In this document: positions 34,989 to 45,831 of the stretch, in pieces
How the letters are laid out: every line of letters starts with the position of its first letter
Position numbering within the stretch: position 1 is the stretch's first letter
Assembly (NCBI RefSeq): GCF_033473495.1
Contig: NC_088942.1
Location: forward strand, 1,736,001-1,800,000
Direction of reading: 5' to 3'
From: Cercospora beticola
Taxonomy: Eukaryota > Ascomycota > Dothideomycetes > Mycosphaerellales > Mycosphaerellaceae
DNA: 64,000 bases
The notes under the pieces: model-generated
What the model saw: only the letters and a program-made list of their open reading frames with translations
Databases searched by the model: none
Told to the model about the DNA's origin: nothing
Program-made: the position numbers and the translations under genes

Positions 34989-36060
34989 TTAGTAGGTTCC
35001 TGCGTGATTTGCTAGGAAACCTCCATCGATGACCATGACATTTCCATTACAGTAGCCTCCAGCTCTGCTGACCAAGTACAGTAGGGTACCAGCGAACTCT
35101 TCTTCAACACCCATTCTTTGTCTCGGAACCAGAGCCCTAGGCAACACGCCATTCGTATGCTCCCACGATTTTACAACGCTGGTTGTCATATCTGTTGGGA
35201 ACCAACCTGGCGCGATGACATTCGTTCGAATATCATGAGGCACGAGAAAATTGCCCAAGTTCTTCATCAAATGATGAACTGCCGCCTTGCTGGCGTTGTA
35301 GATGAAAGAGTCTGTGGCTCTGGTCAAGCCACCAACACTTCCGATGGCGATCACTTGACTGGTGGGCTTCGAAGCATCTCGACGCTTGTTGCCAGCGTCG
35401 AGCAATTCTAGGAATGCCATTGTTGTGGTGAATACTGCAGCGACATTCGTCTCCAAGGTATCTCGCCAAAGCTCTTGTGGTCGATAATTGAAGTAGTAGT
35501 CGCGAATTTCCTGGACGGAAGACTCTCCAGTGGGCTTTGGCCTCGCATCCGGACTGGAGTCAAAGGTTGTTTGACCTGCATTGCAGACCAGAAGATCGAT
35601 GTATCCAGTCTCCTTGGTCACGAAATTCACTGCTCGTTGCACATCTTCACGGGACGTAGTACTCCCTTGTATCGGTATGATACCACCATGAGTCTGCGCA
35701 TGGTGAGTCAAGATTTGCTCAACTTCTGTCAACACTGCCACTTACAGCTTGTTTTGCGGCTTCATCGAGTTTCTCCTGTCTGCGACCGGTGATGTAGACC
35801 TTTGCGCCTTGGCTCTCAAGAGTTTTGGCGATGATCAAACCTGTAATGGGAAATTATGTCATCAGAACTGAGACTCGCAATGGTTACTCGAAACGAATCC
35901 TACTCACCGAGACCAGTACCTCCTGCAAATACGCGTCAGCTACAACACTCTAGAGCACGGATGGGATCGGATCATTCTCACCCCCGGTGACTACGGCAAC
36001 AAGTCCGGAAACGTCATTGAGAGACTTTGGATCATATGGCGAGGACTCGGTGTCGGCCAT
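34989..36060 (-). CDS. Short-chain dehydrogenase/reductase (classical SDR)
   Basis: Four exons (36060-35982, 35922-35908, 35840-35746, 35693-34989) give 297 residues. Exon 2 has only 15 bases and sits inside the cofactor motif: splicing yields VTGGGTGLGLIIAKTLE, the TGxxxGxG Rossmann signature at the N-terminus. The rest is complete: NAG at 101-103, catalytic Ser182 in IGSVGG, Tyr195 and Lys199 in YNASK, and the PGWFPTDM segment after it. The enzyme should oxidise or reduce a hydroxyl or keto group with NAD(P); TGRRQ after the second strand hints at NADPH. The substrate is unknown. The protein lacks targeting signals and ends in NHAGTY. The three introns are 59, 67 and 52 bases. Confidence 0.93.
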
Positions 36061-38988
36061 GTTGACTACAGTTTCGGACAGTCACTCTGTCGTTCTGTTT
36101 GCGAAGTCTGATCATACACTGTATGGATCTTCGGGATATAGAGAACATGTCGGGTTTCCGCTCGGGGACCATAGACGTCAACGGGAAACAGAAGTCCGGC
36201 TCTCCACAGAACCGGATCGCCACAATGCCAAGCCGTTCTAACATCACCTACTGGACTTGCGCTGCCAAGAATGATTCGACTGTCTGTTACTTCTCATTAC
36301 AAACAATCGCACTTCGTGAATCGGCTCGATGTCACAAGACGAGGCTGAGCAAAGTGATCGAGAATCATGGAGCAGAGTGTCCTTGGCTTTCTCGATGTCG
36401 ATCGCGGACGCCGTCCATCTGAACTGGCCGGACAACGTAACGTAAGACCGGAATGATCATTCCGCAATGCTCACGCTGCAGCATCATCGCATGTCAGAGT
36501 GTATACCTAGTTTGGCTTAGGTCTGGTACCAATTCCCGACTAGAAGTTCTTTGGAAAAAGGCAAAGCATGCAAGCAGACCAGGATAACCCCACCACGCGA
36601 GTCTCAGAAAGACACGGGGTATGTCCTCACACGTTCCAAAGTATAAATCGCCCACCCTCGTTGGAAAAAGTTACAAGGTCCACGCCAGTCTCTTCCATCC
36701 CTGGAAAGACGTTATTCAGGGAACGCCTTCTAGAAAACTTCGAGAAGAAGCTTCAGACGACACATGCCAGGGGGGAATGGACAAACTCTGTGGCAGAAAA
36801 CGGCTACGATTGCAACTTCTGAGAGACGCGGAAGTGGTATCTGCTCATGCAGCCAACTACACACCGCTCAGTCAAGCCAATGACTGCTGCGACAAATCTT
36901 TCAACCCCGCCAAAGTCAGGACCGCCCATGCCGGTCGTCTGTCGCATCTCGATCTGTTTGCTCTGTGCACATGCGAGAGCATAGATCATCGAGTGCGGTC
37001 GTTCTGCCCCAGAACCCTATGAGCCAAATGGCTCTGTCTTGGCAATATCCACTGGCCAGTTTGCACAGCAAATGCCTGCCTTGGATATTTCTCGCCCGAG
37101 CGGCTCGGACTTGGCGACCGCCACGACAACCAGCAGAATCCGACCAACAACTCTCTCCATACAATGAAGCTTTGTCTCACACCTGATCGCCCCCGCCCAA
37201 AACGGTTCCTGCAGCGAAACGACATGCCATTCCATTCAGGAGAGGTCTAGACCATGGGTACAAGAGTATTGGGTTCTAGACAATGGGATTGAGCCGTTGC
37301 AATGCCGATCTTCACGCTGTTGCTCGCTCACTCGCTCACCATGCTGAAGGATGTTTTGAACGATATCGTGCTCCAACCTGATCCAGCAATGAAGTACCTC
37401 CCTCTGTCACGGACACAAAAGCCTTGCCCTAGACTGCTCGGCCGAAAGTCATTTTAGGATCTTCCCGCTCCTGCGAAGCTTTTCAAACGAGACATGGACC
37501 TGTGCAGGACAACCTGTTGGCGAAAGCTTCGTGTTTCCGGTAAACACACGCAACAGTCCTGTGAGTTACACTCTCTCTTGTTTCATCCTTTGGAGTCGCC
37601 AAAAGAAACAATTCCGAGGAGGAAAAGCCGTGCGTTCCGCTCACGGCTCGGAAATTCCGCAAAATATGCTCAAAACAACGGCTGATCGGGAAGCCGAGAG
37701 CAGCGACTCGTAGAAGTGAGGACCCCGAGCGGTGAAAGCTGAAACGTACATCAACTGCATGTCATGAAAGAACGTCTCTTTTTTTCCTGTACCCCAGTCC
37801 ATGTTCAAATGCTGCTCGATGTCCCTCGCTGAGAAAAGGCTAATAATGAGAACTCGACGAGTCGCGAGTGAACCATATGTGCGTGAACGTTAAGAGTCAG
37901 ACAGAAGTAACATGACACAAGAGACTCCCGTCGCAGAACGAGACCAAAGCATTCGAACGACAAAGAGTCAGGTGGAAAAAGAGGGACCAAAAACATGAAA
38001 CGAAACCATTCCGACTTCCGTGAAGAAAAAGCCACAAGGAAATGCGGTTGAGAATCTGTTTCATCGGCGCGGACGACACTTGACACTGCTTGAGCGCGCT
38101 TTAGCGCTCCAAACGTTTGGAAGTACCGGTTCAAGCGATCCAGTGTGTTCTGTCAGGTCTGTCACTGTGCCAGAACTGCAACTCTCGAGGAGAAATCACA
38201 GGAAAGGCGGCTGAAAGATGTTTCAAGTGGACTGCACGTTCGGAGCGCATTTTAGTGTTCCAACAAGTTGGGTCCGCATTGTAAAGTGCCCTATGTGGTG
38301 TTTCGGCGTTCTCAATCTGTACACGAGTCCGATGTTCTGGACTCTCTTTTCGACAGAGGCGTGATGAGGCTGTAACACTTGAAGTTTGCTTGAGCGGCTG
38401 AGGGCTTCAACTTCACTCTGTTTGCCACTGAAGCAAGGGTCGTCTGGTTGGCAAGAACTCGACCATCCAAGACATCATGGTCCTCCTGGTGTTGATGTGA
38501 GAGCCCGGCATCCGCTTTCAAGTGTTGTGTATGCCGTGGTGAACCTGGATACTTCAGAAATGCAAAGTGAAGTGAATCATTTCCAGAGTGTGATGGCTCT
38601 CGCCGCAGCGTGTATCAGACATTGAAGCCATTGAGCCCCCGTTCTCCAAGGAAACACAATCGATGGCTTTCTTGCACGTCATTCTGGCGTCCCTGGAATT
38701 GGACGGAGAATCGCACAGTCACTGAAAATGCAGCGAATCAACTTCTCTTCTATGGAGAACGTGCTGTTTAGTCAACATGTTGATTCCTAGAAACAGGTCA
38801 GTATCATTTGCAGAAAATCCTCGAAATTCACATCACCAGGTCGTTAATATTCGCCAGTCGACTGAGCCTTGAATCCGTAAAACAAAATTTTGATAGCAGT
38901 GCACATGCAATCTAGGCCTTGGGTCAAGGTTGGAATTCATGTTTTCTGGTGTCATATCTGGCGTTGAAGTGATGTGGAGGTCGTGACC
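36061..38988. other. Intergenic region with no supported gene
   Basis: About 2.9 kb lie between the SDR start and the Rqc2 stop. Many short frames are open but none has motifs or splice structure, and no RNA gene was recognised. Confidence 0.45.
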
Positions 38989-41900
38989 TCACCTCTTCTT
39001 ACTCCCCTTGCCACCACGTCCACCCTTCCCACCTCTCGCAGGCCCGCCTTTACTCTTTCCTGCATCCGCGGCGTTCGACATCATGACCCTCACGCTCTTC
39101 ACGGGAATGATGCCAATAACCTCAGCTTCCCTCCAGCCTTTCACGAGCTCGGCCTCCCGGGGCCAAATTCTCTCCGTGTCCTTCGAGCTACGGTCGAGCT
39201 TCCTCTCATCAGCAGCATCTCTCGACCATTTGGTCAGAATTTCCCGCGTAGCTTTTCCCTTCTTTTGCTGGCCAGGTTGCATTTTCACCTTGTACTTGTA
39301 CCGTGCCAGTGCAGCCCAAGGAGCAACAGTGGGAATGGCTTCTAGTAGTTCATCCCCAGGCAGAGGTTGTCCAATGAGAGACTCAAGAAGTCCCGCAGTC
39401 TCAGCTTCAACACCAGCATCGTCTTCGATGCCTTCGTCAAGATTAAGCTTCCTCATCTCCTCGGCTTCGAGACCTTTCTGCTGTGCTCGTTCATGCTGGG
39501 CCTTTCGTCGCGCCCGAGCTTCTTCCTCGGTCTCCTTTTTCTTTGCGCTGGTTGCAGCTTCTGCTGCTCGCCGTTCATCAGCCGCTTTGCTGCCGAGGAT
39601 CTGCATGGCCAGAGCGCGATCTTCCTCATCTTGATTAGCGTATTTGGTGGCGATCTTCTTCTTCTTTCCCCTTTGCCCACGCATAGGCTTCTGACTGGGG
39701 AGAGAAGGTTGCGCAGGCTTGCCTTTCTGGATCCTCGCCAATTCCTTGCGCTGCTTATTGGACAGTTGTGGCTCCGACGCTTCATCTTCCTTCTCAGACG
39801 AAGCTCCCTCTTCGTTGATCGAAGCGGCCACGTCCTGGTCTGGCCCTCGTGATACCTGTGGTCCGGCCACATCATCTTTGCTAGGGTCGGTCTCCGATTC
39901 ATCTCCATCGCTGTCGCTTCCCGCATCAGATTGCTTTTGAGTTGTATCAGGCGCAAGACTTGGCCCTCCGGATTGCAGAGGATTACCAGCATGTGCGCGT
40001 GCTCCCTGCTCGCGCTCTTCATCCTCTTCGTCGTCTTCGTCATGCGCACCGTACGTTCGTCTCCGCTGTTCGTTGTGAGTCTCGTCATCTGAGCTGTCGT
40101 TGCCGTTATGAGAAACATCCGGGAACTCGTCGTCATCATCCTCCTCAATTCTAGGCTCGGGTGCTGCGGCATCTGGAAAGTCGTCATCGTCAGAGGCTGA
40201 GCCGCCTGCAGCAGAAGAATCCGCAGCAGTCTCGGCTTCTGTCAACTCAGGCGTCGCTAGATAGCTGTTCTGACGAGGCAGCTCCAGGCGATGTTTGACG
40301 TGTTGTGCTTTGCTGTCCTCGCTAATTTGAAACGTGACACCGAAGCCCAGTAGCAGCTTGGCAGGAGGCAGGAAGTTCTTCTTGCCACGAACCACAAAGC
40401 CTCCAGAAGCGAGATATTCTCCCGTTGGGGCAGTCTTCGAGACTTGATCGGCGTTGACCCACCAAGCAGACATGACAGCCTTGCTGTCCCAGGCGCTTGA
40501 TGTGCACACTGCAAGATCGCCTGCTTGCGCCAGGGTAGAAGGTGGAATTGGGTCTTCCGGACTCAGCTTGTTCTTGACGATGACACTTGCAGCGCCGTCG
40601 AGGTCAGCATGAATGTAGACATCACCCTTCTTCAGATAGCGTCGGTATAGAATCTCGTTCTGCTGGGCATCTTTTCCGGCAAGCACAAGATAGCCGTCTG
40701 AGGACACGAACCAAACGAACTTTTCAAACCAGAACTGCTTCCGTACAGGCCTCAGCACATCCTTTTCTTGCTTGAGGTCTTTCTTGAGCTGCGCCTGGAC
40801 TTTTTGCTCTGTTGACTTGATGGCCTTCTTGGATGCTTGTATGGTCTTCTCCTGCTTGACAGCTGCCGTGCGCTTCTGGTCGTAGTATTGTCGTGCATTC
40901 ACCCACGCGGATTGAGCGAGATCAATGTCGATAGTGAGTCTCTTGTCCTCAGATTTAGATACCGTCTCCTTCTTGCCCTCGTCTTCACTATCGGAAAGCT
41001 CGCTGTCAGTCTCATCGGCATCGTCGTCCTCGTCTTCCGCGCCCAGCTCGGAAAGCAGCAGCGTCATGGTATTCTCATGCAGTTTTAGAGGTAGCTTGAT
41101 CAGCTCAGCAACAGGATTGTGCCTCTTCTGTTCCTGTTCGATCAAACGTCCGATGTCCTCCCAGTCCATTCCTTGAGCTATCAGACCGTTCACTGCCGCT
41201 GCAGCCTCTTCGACCCGTTCCACATTGGCTTCAATGGCCTGAGCTCTGCGCACATGCAACTCAGCCGTCTGCTGAAGGCCATTGATACGCTGCTCTTGCT
41301 CCTTCTTCGCATGTTCTATCCGCTGCTTCGCATTCTCCTCCTTCTCAGCCAATTTCGACTCCAACTTCTGACCTTCGATCGAGGAGAAAAATTCGTCTAC
41401 AGCTGCATTGAAACCATCGTGCTCAAGGAAGACGTTGGAAGGATCTTCGACAAGCTGAGCTGGCTTGAAGGGATGAAAATCCTCATACATAAGGCCTCTC
41501 GTGCTGTCTGCATTATCGTCACCCTCTTTCTCCTGCGCCGGGGTCTTTCTTTGAGCGAGAATGTAGCCTTTCGCCACAGGCTGGCTCGTGATATCTTGGA
41601 TGACACTTTCAGCAACTTTCAGAGCTTGCATCACTTGATCGAGCAGCTCATCACTGTCCACAACCAGCTGCGGCTCTAGCTCACGATCAACCTTCGACAC
41701 ATGGATAGCATGATCGAGTAGTACAGGCGGGAATTGAGTTGTAGTCACAGCCAATGCCTTTCTCAGCGCATCCCCTGCCTTCTTCTTGATCTTCTTGCCC
41801 GGCTTGCTGGCCTGCTCTGCTTGCTTCTGCGCCGTCTTCTGCAGAGCTTCCTTCAGCCATTCTTTCGTCAAATCTGGAATTCCGTCCGCATTCTGCCTTA

Positions 41901-42369
41901 GCGACAAATTGTATTTCAAGCCCGCACGATATTGCTCATGCTCCGCGCCCTCGCTGACACTCCTCAGCAGAGCCAGTGTGGTGTACTCGTTGTCAGTAAG
42001 GATGACGTTGCCGCCAGCGTAGAATTCCAGAAACAGCCGGTAGACGCCATCAGCGTGGCCAAAGGTGAGCTCGATGACTCGATCGGTGCCGATCTGCCTG
42101 ACACCTGTACATCGCCGAGTCCGGAGATACTTGCGGAGTCGCGATACAAAGGGCGAAGGAGCGGTGGCAGTGGCGCGAGAATAGTTGGACAAGTGACAGC
42201 GGAATCCAGAGTCGACGATCAGCTGTTGGCGCTGCTCCGGCTTGTGGAATTTGAGAAGGAAGATGCGGGATGATAGATCGTAGACATTGGCCAGGCGAAG
42301 GGAGGTCAAGCTGTTGTTGAGCTCGTGAGCAATGACTCGCACGTCCAATGACGAGAATCGCTGCTTCAT
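38989..42369 (-). CDS. Rqc2/NEMF (Tae2) ribosome-associated quality control factor
   Basis: One exon of 1126 residues. The ATG at 42369 (MKQRFSSLDVRVIAHEL) is the family start; the frame upstream lacks an ATG. The NFACT-N domain spans about 1-500. The residues needed for C-terminal Ala/Thr tailing in yeast Rqc2 are present: Asp9 and the Asp96-Arg97 pair in GTDRVIEL. A coiled-coil middle follows, then the NFACT-R domain (FVWFVSSDGYLVLAGKDAQQ, YIHADLDGAASVIV). A long acidic and Lys/Arg-rich stretch precedes the NFACT-C domain (IPTVAPWAALARYKYKVKM), and the end is Gly/Lys-rich. Rqc2 binds stalled 60S subunits, helps Ltn1 and adds CAT tails to the nascent chain. Length and domain order match fungal orthologues, so it looks fully functional. 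Confidence 0.96.
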   Translation of the reverse strand: MKQRFSSLDVRVIAHELNNSLTSLRLANVYDLSSRIFLLKFHKPEQRQQLIVDSGFRCHLSNYSRATATAPSPFVSRLRKYLRTRRCTGVRQIGTDRVIELTFGHADGVYRLFLEFYAGGNVILTDNEYTTLALLRSVSEGAEHEQYRAGLKYNLSLRQNADGIPDLTKEWLKEALQKTAQKQAEQASKPGKKIKKKAGDALRKALAVTTTQFPPVLLDHAIHVSKVDRELEPQLVVDSDELLDQVMQALKVAESVIQDITSQPVAKGYILAQRKTPAQEKEGDDNADSTRGLMYEDFHPFKPAQLVEDPSNVFLEHDGFNAAVDEFFSSIEGQKLESKLAEKEENAKQRIEHAKKEQEQRINGLQQTAELHVRRAQAIEANVERVEEAAAAVNGLIAQGMDWEDIGRLIEQEQKRHNPVAELIKLPLKLHENTMTLLLSELGAEDEDDDADETDSELSDSEDEGKKETVSKSEDKRLTIDIDLAQSAWVNARQYYDQKRTAAVKQEKTIQASKKAIKSTEQKVQAQLKKDLKQEKDVLRPVRKQFWFEKFVWFVSSDGYLVLAGKDAQQNEILYRRYLKKGDVYIHADLDGAASVIVKNKLSPEDPIPPSTLAQAGDLAVCTSSAWDSKAVMSAWWVNADQVSKTAPTGEYLASGGFVVRGKKNFLPPAKLLLGFGVTFQISEDSKAQHVKHRLELPRQNSYLATPELTEAETAADSSAAGGSASDDDDFPDAAAPEPRIEEDDDDEFPDVSHNGNDSSDDETHNEQRRRTYGAHDEDDEEDEEREQGARAHAGNPLQSGGPSLAPDTTQKQSDAGSDSDGDESETDPSKDDVAGPQVSRGPDQDVAASINEEGASSEKEDEASEPQLSNKQRKELARIQKGKPAQPSLPSQKPMRGQRGKKKKIATKYANQDEEDRALAMQILGSKAADERRAAEAATSAKKKETEEEARARRKAQHERAQQKGLEAEEMRKLNLDEGIEDDAGVEAETAGLLESLIGQPLPGDELLEAIPTVAPWAALARYKYKVKMQPGQQKKGKATREILTKWSRDAADERKLDRSSKDTERIWPREAELVKGWREAEVIGIIPVKSVRVMMSNAADAGKSKGGPARGGKGGRGGKGSKKR

Positions 42370-43561
42370 CTTGAGCCGATACAAGTTCCAGAGAAGTTGA
42401 AGTGAGAATTGTGAAGACGATGAAATGCCACTCAAACAATGCCGTCATGGCTGCTTCAATGTCGCGACACGAGCCCAGAGAAGCCTCGATGCGGGGCAAC
42501 GTTCACTATGGTCTTTCTCTACTGCCCTCGCCCCTGTTCCAATCACTGTCTATGGACATTCCACCCACGAGTCCGTTGCCATCATAGGATGATATCACTG
42601 GTGGTGTTCCGTCAACGACGACATTGTGCGCCAGTATGGGTATCCGCCTGTGGCGGTCAGGAGACGATCCTGCTGTCGGGACATCAGACACAATTGTTCG
42701 GTCTTGCAGATCATTTATGCTCCTGTGTGCTGTGGGAAAAGTTCGAAGCTCGAAAAAGTCCTAGGCCAGCGACTGAGCACGATTGGTATCAAAGAGGCAA
42801 TATTAACAGAAGCTCATTCAACGTTTGCAAACAGTCAGCATGTTCTGCCCTTTGCGCCTGCACGAACACTTTTGTAGTCACACTCCATATTCGAGGCACT
42901 TTTCCTGGTTCCTTGCAGTGAACCACGCCCTAGCAAAGGGAAGGGCAAGGCCATCAAGGAAGTGTCATTCAAGGAGCCAGTCGATAATGGTGACAGCCAA
43001 TCAGAAATCCGACTCTGATGATGACAGCCAATCTGATCGTACCACCGACAGCAACAGCGGCAGCGACCGCGACGATGAGAAATTTGCCTTTGCTAGCAGC
43101 AAGGAGATAGGCCGAGCATGTGCTGTACACGAGACCTTGTCCACTCTTGTACGAATGGTCACGAGCTTCGATGATCGGATCGAAATATCGAAGGCACGTT
43201 TTGCTCGACATTGGTGACAATGGCCCTGTGCAGCCAGTGCGTCAAGCTCGATCAGAGGAAAAGAGTCGTCAACATTAAGTGTCCTCGTTTCTACAGTCAA
43301 AAGTAGTGAGCAGTGTGCTTGAGAGCTGTTCTAGCAAGGTTTACCTTGCAAGGGTTGTGATTGCACAAAACTTTGCTTCTACTCAACACGTTCTTAAAGA
43401 GCAGCTCTGTACATCCCATATCAAGCTCCTGCGCGCTTATTATTGTTGTACTTCTGCAATCATCGACGAGACGAAGCTCACGGCCGTGGACGCAGTTGTC
43501 GTGTGTCGAGCGTTTTCGGCGAAGGAAGGCACAACACGACCATAGATGAGGACGACATAAA
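42370..43561. other. Region between Rqc2 and the F-box-like pseudogene
   Basis: An ATG at 42987 opens 76 codons ending at 43217 with an Asp/Ser-rich head (SDSDDDSQSDRTTDSNSGSD) and then a plausible helical part. It has no known family and could be a fragment linked to the pseudogene downstream. A short direct repeat (GACAGCCAATC) lies inside it. Nothing else is supported. Confidence 0.3.
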
Positions 43562-44660
43562 ATGCCGATAGACCGGGCCATTTCGCTTCCTCGATCTGGC
43601 ACGCGAGCTGCGCAACATGGTCTACTGTAAGCTGCTATGTATCCCGGTAGCATCGAGCAGCTACGAGCTGATGCACAAAACTTGCTGCTATCCCGCAATA
43701 CTAAGGACTAATAAGCAAATCGAGGTTGAAGGCAAGGGGATCTTGTATGGAGAGACTACGAGAGAAATCGCCATCTATTGCTCAAACACTTACAAGCAAA
43801 AGTGCCGGAAGAAGAGGGTCGTAATAAACAACGTAGGCGAGAACTATGTACGTTAGGACAGGGCGACCAAGCTGCACACCTGGGCGCTGCTTTAGGAGGT
43901 TGACAAGCAGATCGCCATGTTTAAGAAAGTTCGAGTTCATCTCACACTAGACAACTCTGTAGTCTCAAGATTCGAAACTCGAATAGAACGCTTTAAGAGA
44001 GTTTGTGTAGCTGTGAATTAGCATCTCTACTACATAGTGTCCAACCTCGCTAACAGCTTAGGTTTAAAGGCTATAGAAGTTATCGTGGACGCGTCGGAGT
44101 TCAGAACCCCGGATAACATGTCCGCGTCTACCGCCGAAAGTATATTGCAGCGAGCGCTGTAGCCATTAACGTTTCTCGGAGAGCGCAGGTTACTTCGCCT
44201 TACTAAGGTTCCTTCGAATGTCGAGCGGTATATTACATTTAACCTCGAGACAATACTAATCCTATAGAGCGGAGGTCTGTTCAGTACAGGAAACCACGCT
44301 ATCGCTAAGTGCAAGAAAATCCAAAAGTATATAAAGATCTTCGAGCACTAAGTATCGTTTAAGCATAAAGGACTCGCGCGCTATACAGCAATCTGGAGAT
44401 ATCCGGCGCGCTTGCTTTACGGGCACTCTACGTTTATCGATTATAGCTTCGTAGACGGCTTAGCGCAGGGGGTCCGCGATATAGAAGCGTACCTTAATAA
44501 CCCTAGTATTATTAAATTAAATCGCAGATGGACTAAGTAGATAAGCTCGCGTCAAACTCGCGGATGTAAGAACGCGGCAGTAGAGGGCAAGTTAAGGTAG
44601 TAGAGACCAGTAGTTATCGTCGACGAGCTCTGATCGGCTGCCTGTCGCAAGGCTATCTAA
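43562..44660 (+). pseudogene. F-box-like protein pseudogene with RIP-type mutations
   Basis: One reading frame can be followed from 43572 to about 44660. It begins FRFLDLARELRNMVYCKLL, an F-box-like motif with alanine in place of the usual proline, and continues through RTNKQIEVEGKGILYGETTR, the second block of that family. Stops interrupt the same frame at 43854, 43893, 44019, 44160, 44265, 44349, 44538, 44598, 44601, 44631 and 44658, eight of them TAG; no frame change is needed between them. This is what C-to-T change at CpA would do to CAG, CAA and TGG codons. The stretch is also visibly rich in TpA. A likely ATG at 43562 is out of phase by one base. The gene is dead; its paralogues lie at 9461 and 31704. 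Confidence 0.7.
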
Positions 44661-45831
44661 TAAATAGATGCCATTAGGTTTGGAGCCTCCGAGCAGCTAG
44701 GGATAGGCTAGGTATAGCTTAAATATCTCTGCGGTTCGAGGCGTTTGCGAGCCACGAGATGTCGCAGCAGTCCAATACGCCGTCTTAAACACATTCCAGA
44801 AGCATTGCGATAATACGTTTTATGCTTCCATGAGATGGCTGCCAAGAATGCCACTGCTTCCGCAGACCAGTCTGTCTACCAGAAGTAGGGCTCGATGGTC
44901 AACTACTCGCCCGGGAAGTTCACTTGCTGCTGCGATTTACAAGCGGCAGGTTCTGTCATTCTAGATGATCGAAGTTGTCGAGCGCTTGGAACTCCGGTAT
45001 CCAGGTAGGACTACTCAAACGACATTCGAGGTACTTCGGACTATGGTCAGTTATTGAGAGCTGTTTGGTCACAGCACTGATGCAAATGGACAATTCCGAT
45101 CGACATAATGCAGAACAACATTCTGCACAAAGCTATGCTTGTTGAAGGAAGGAAAGCCCGAAGACTGCATGAGGTCGAAGTGGCCGCTTGGCGGGGAATC
45201 CGGAGACAATTGCGCATTCATTTTCTCCGAAAGCATCAGTTTCCTTGCCGCTCCAGATGGTTGTGCTATTGTACGCCGCCTCAATCGATCAATTTATTAG
45301 GAGTGCCTTGTTGTCGTGCTGTGAAGACAAGTCTCGGCGCCGTCGGCCTCGCGGGCCAACTGCCCAGACGACGCGTCGGCAGCACCTTCCCAAAGCAGGA
45401 AAGTCGGCGCGTGTGCGGGGTCCTCGCTGGCTGAGACGAAGATGCACTCTTCCTTCTGGTACTACGCAACGCGGCGGCGGACTGACGGCGAAGATAGCTG
45501 TCTCAATGGAGCAGTTGGATACTACGCTCGAGATTTATCCTTTGAAAAGCTGTGCCGCCCTCAGACGTAGCGACTGTCAGACGGGCAAGACCGCGCCAAC
45601 TTGTTCACCCGAGCCCCACTCCAGGCCTTCGAGGCACTCTACTCGGCAATCTTTATATGGTCCGCTAGCTTTGTAGTCTGTTCTTATCTCGACGACCTTT
45701 TGCACTTTCCTCTTAACTATCCTCTCTTCTCTTCATCCTCGCCCATTCTCTTCCAACACCTGCTCAGAGTGCTGGAGAAAAAGTAAAAGTGACAGACTCG
45801 GAAGCCCAAGGGTTATTTTCAGCGGCCCATC
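44661..45831. other. Flank of the pseudogene and promoter of the amine oxidase
   Basis: Near 44825-44965 a short coding-like piece (EMAAKNATASADQSVYQK, TAG, then GSMVNYSPGKF) suggests another fragment. The rest, to 45831, is GC-richer with unsupported frames; pyrimidine-rich sequence precedes the amine oxidase start. Confidence 0.35.

Noticed and set aside
39453..40187. 244-codon frame, Met/Arg/Lys-rich, on the minus strand
   Set aside because: It is a shadow of the acidic and basic stretch of the Rqc2 gene in another frame of the same strand.
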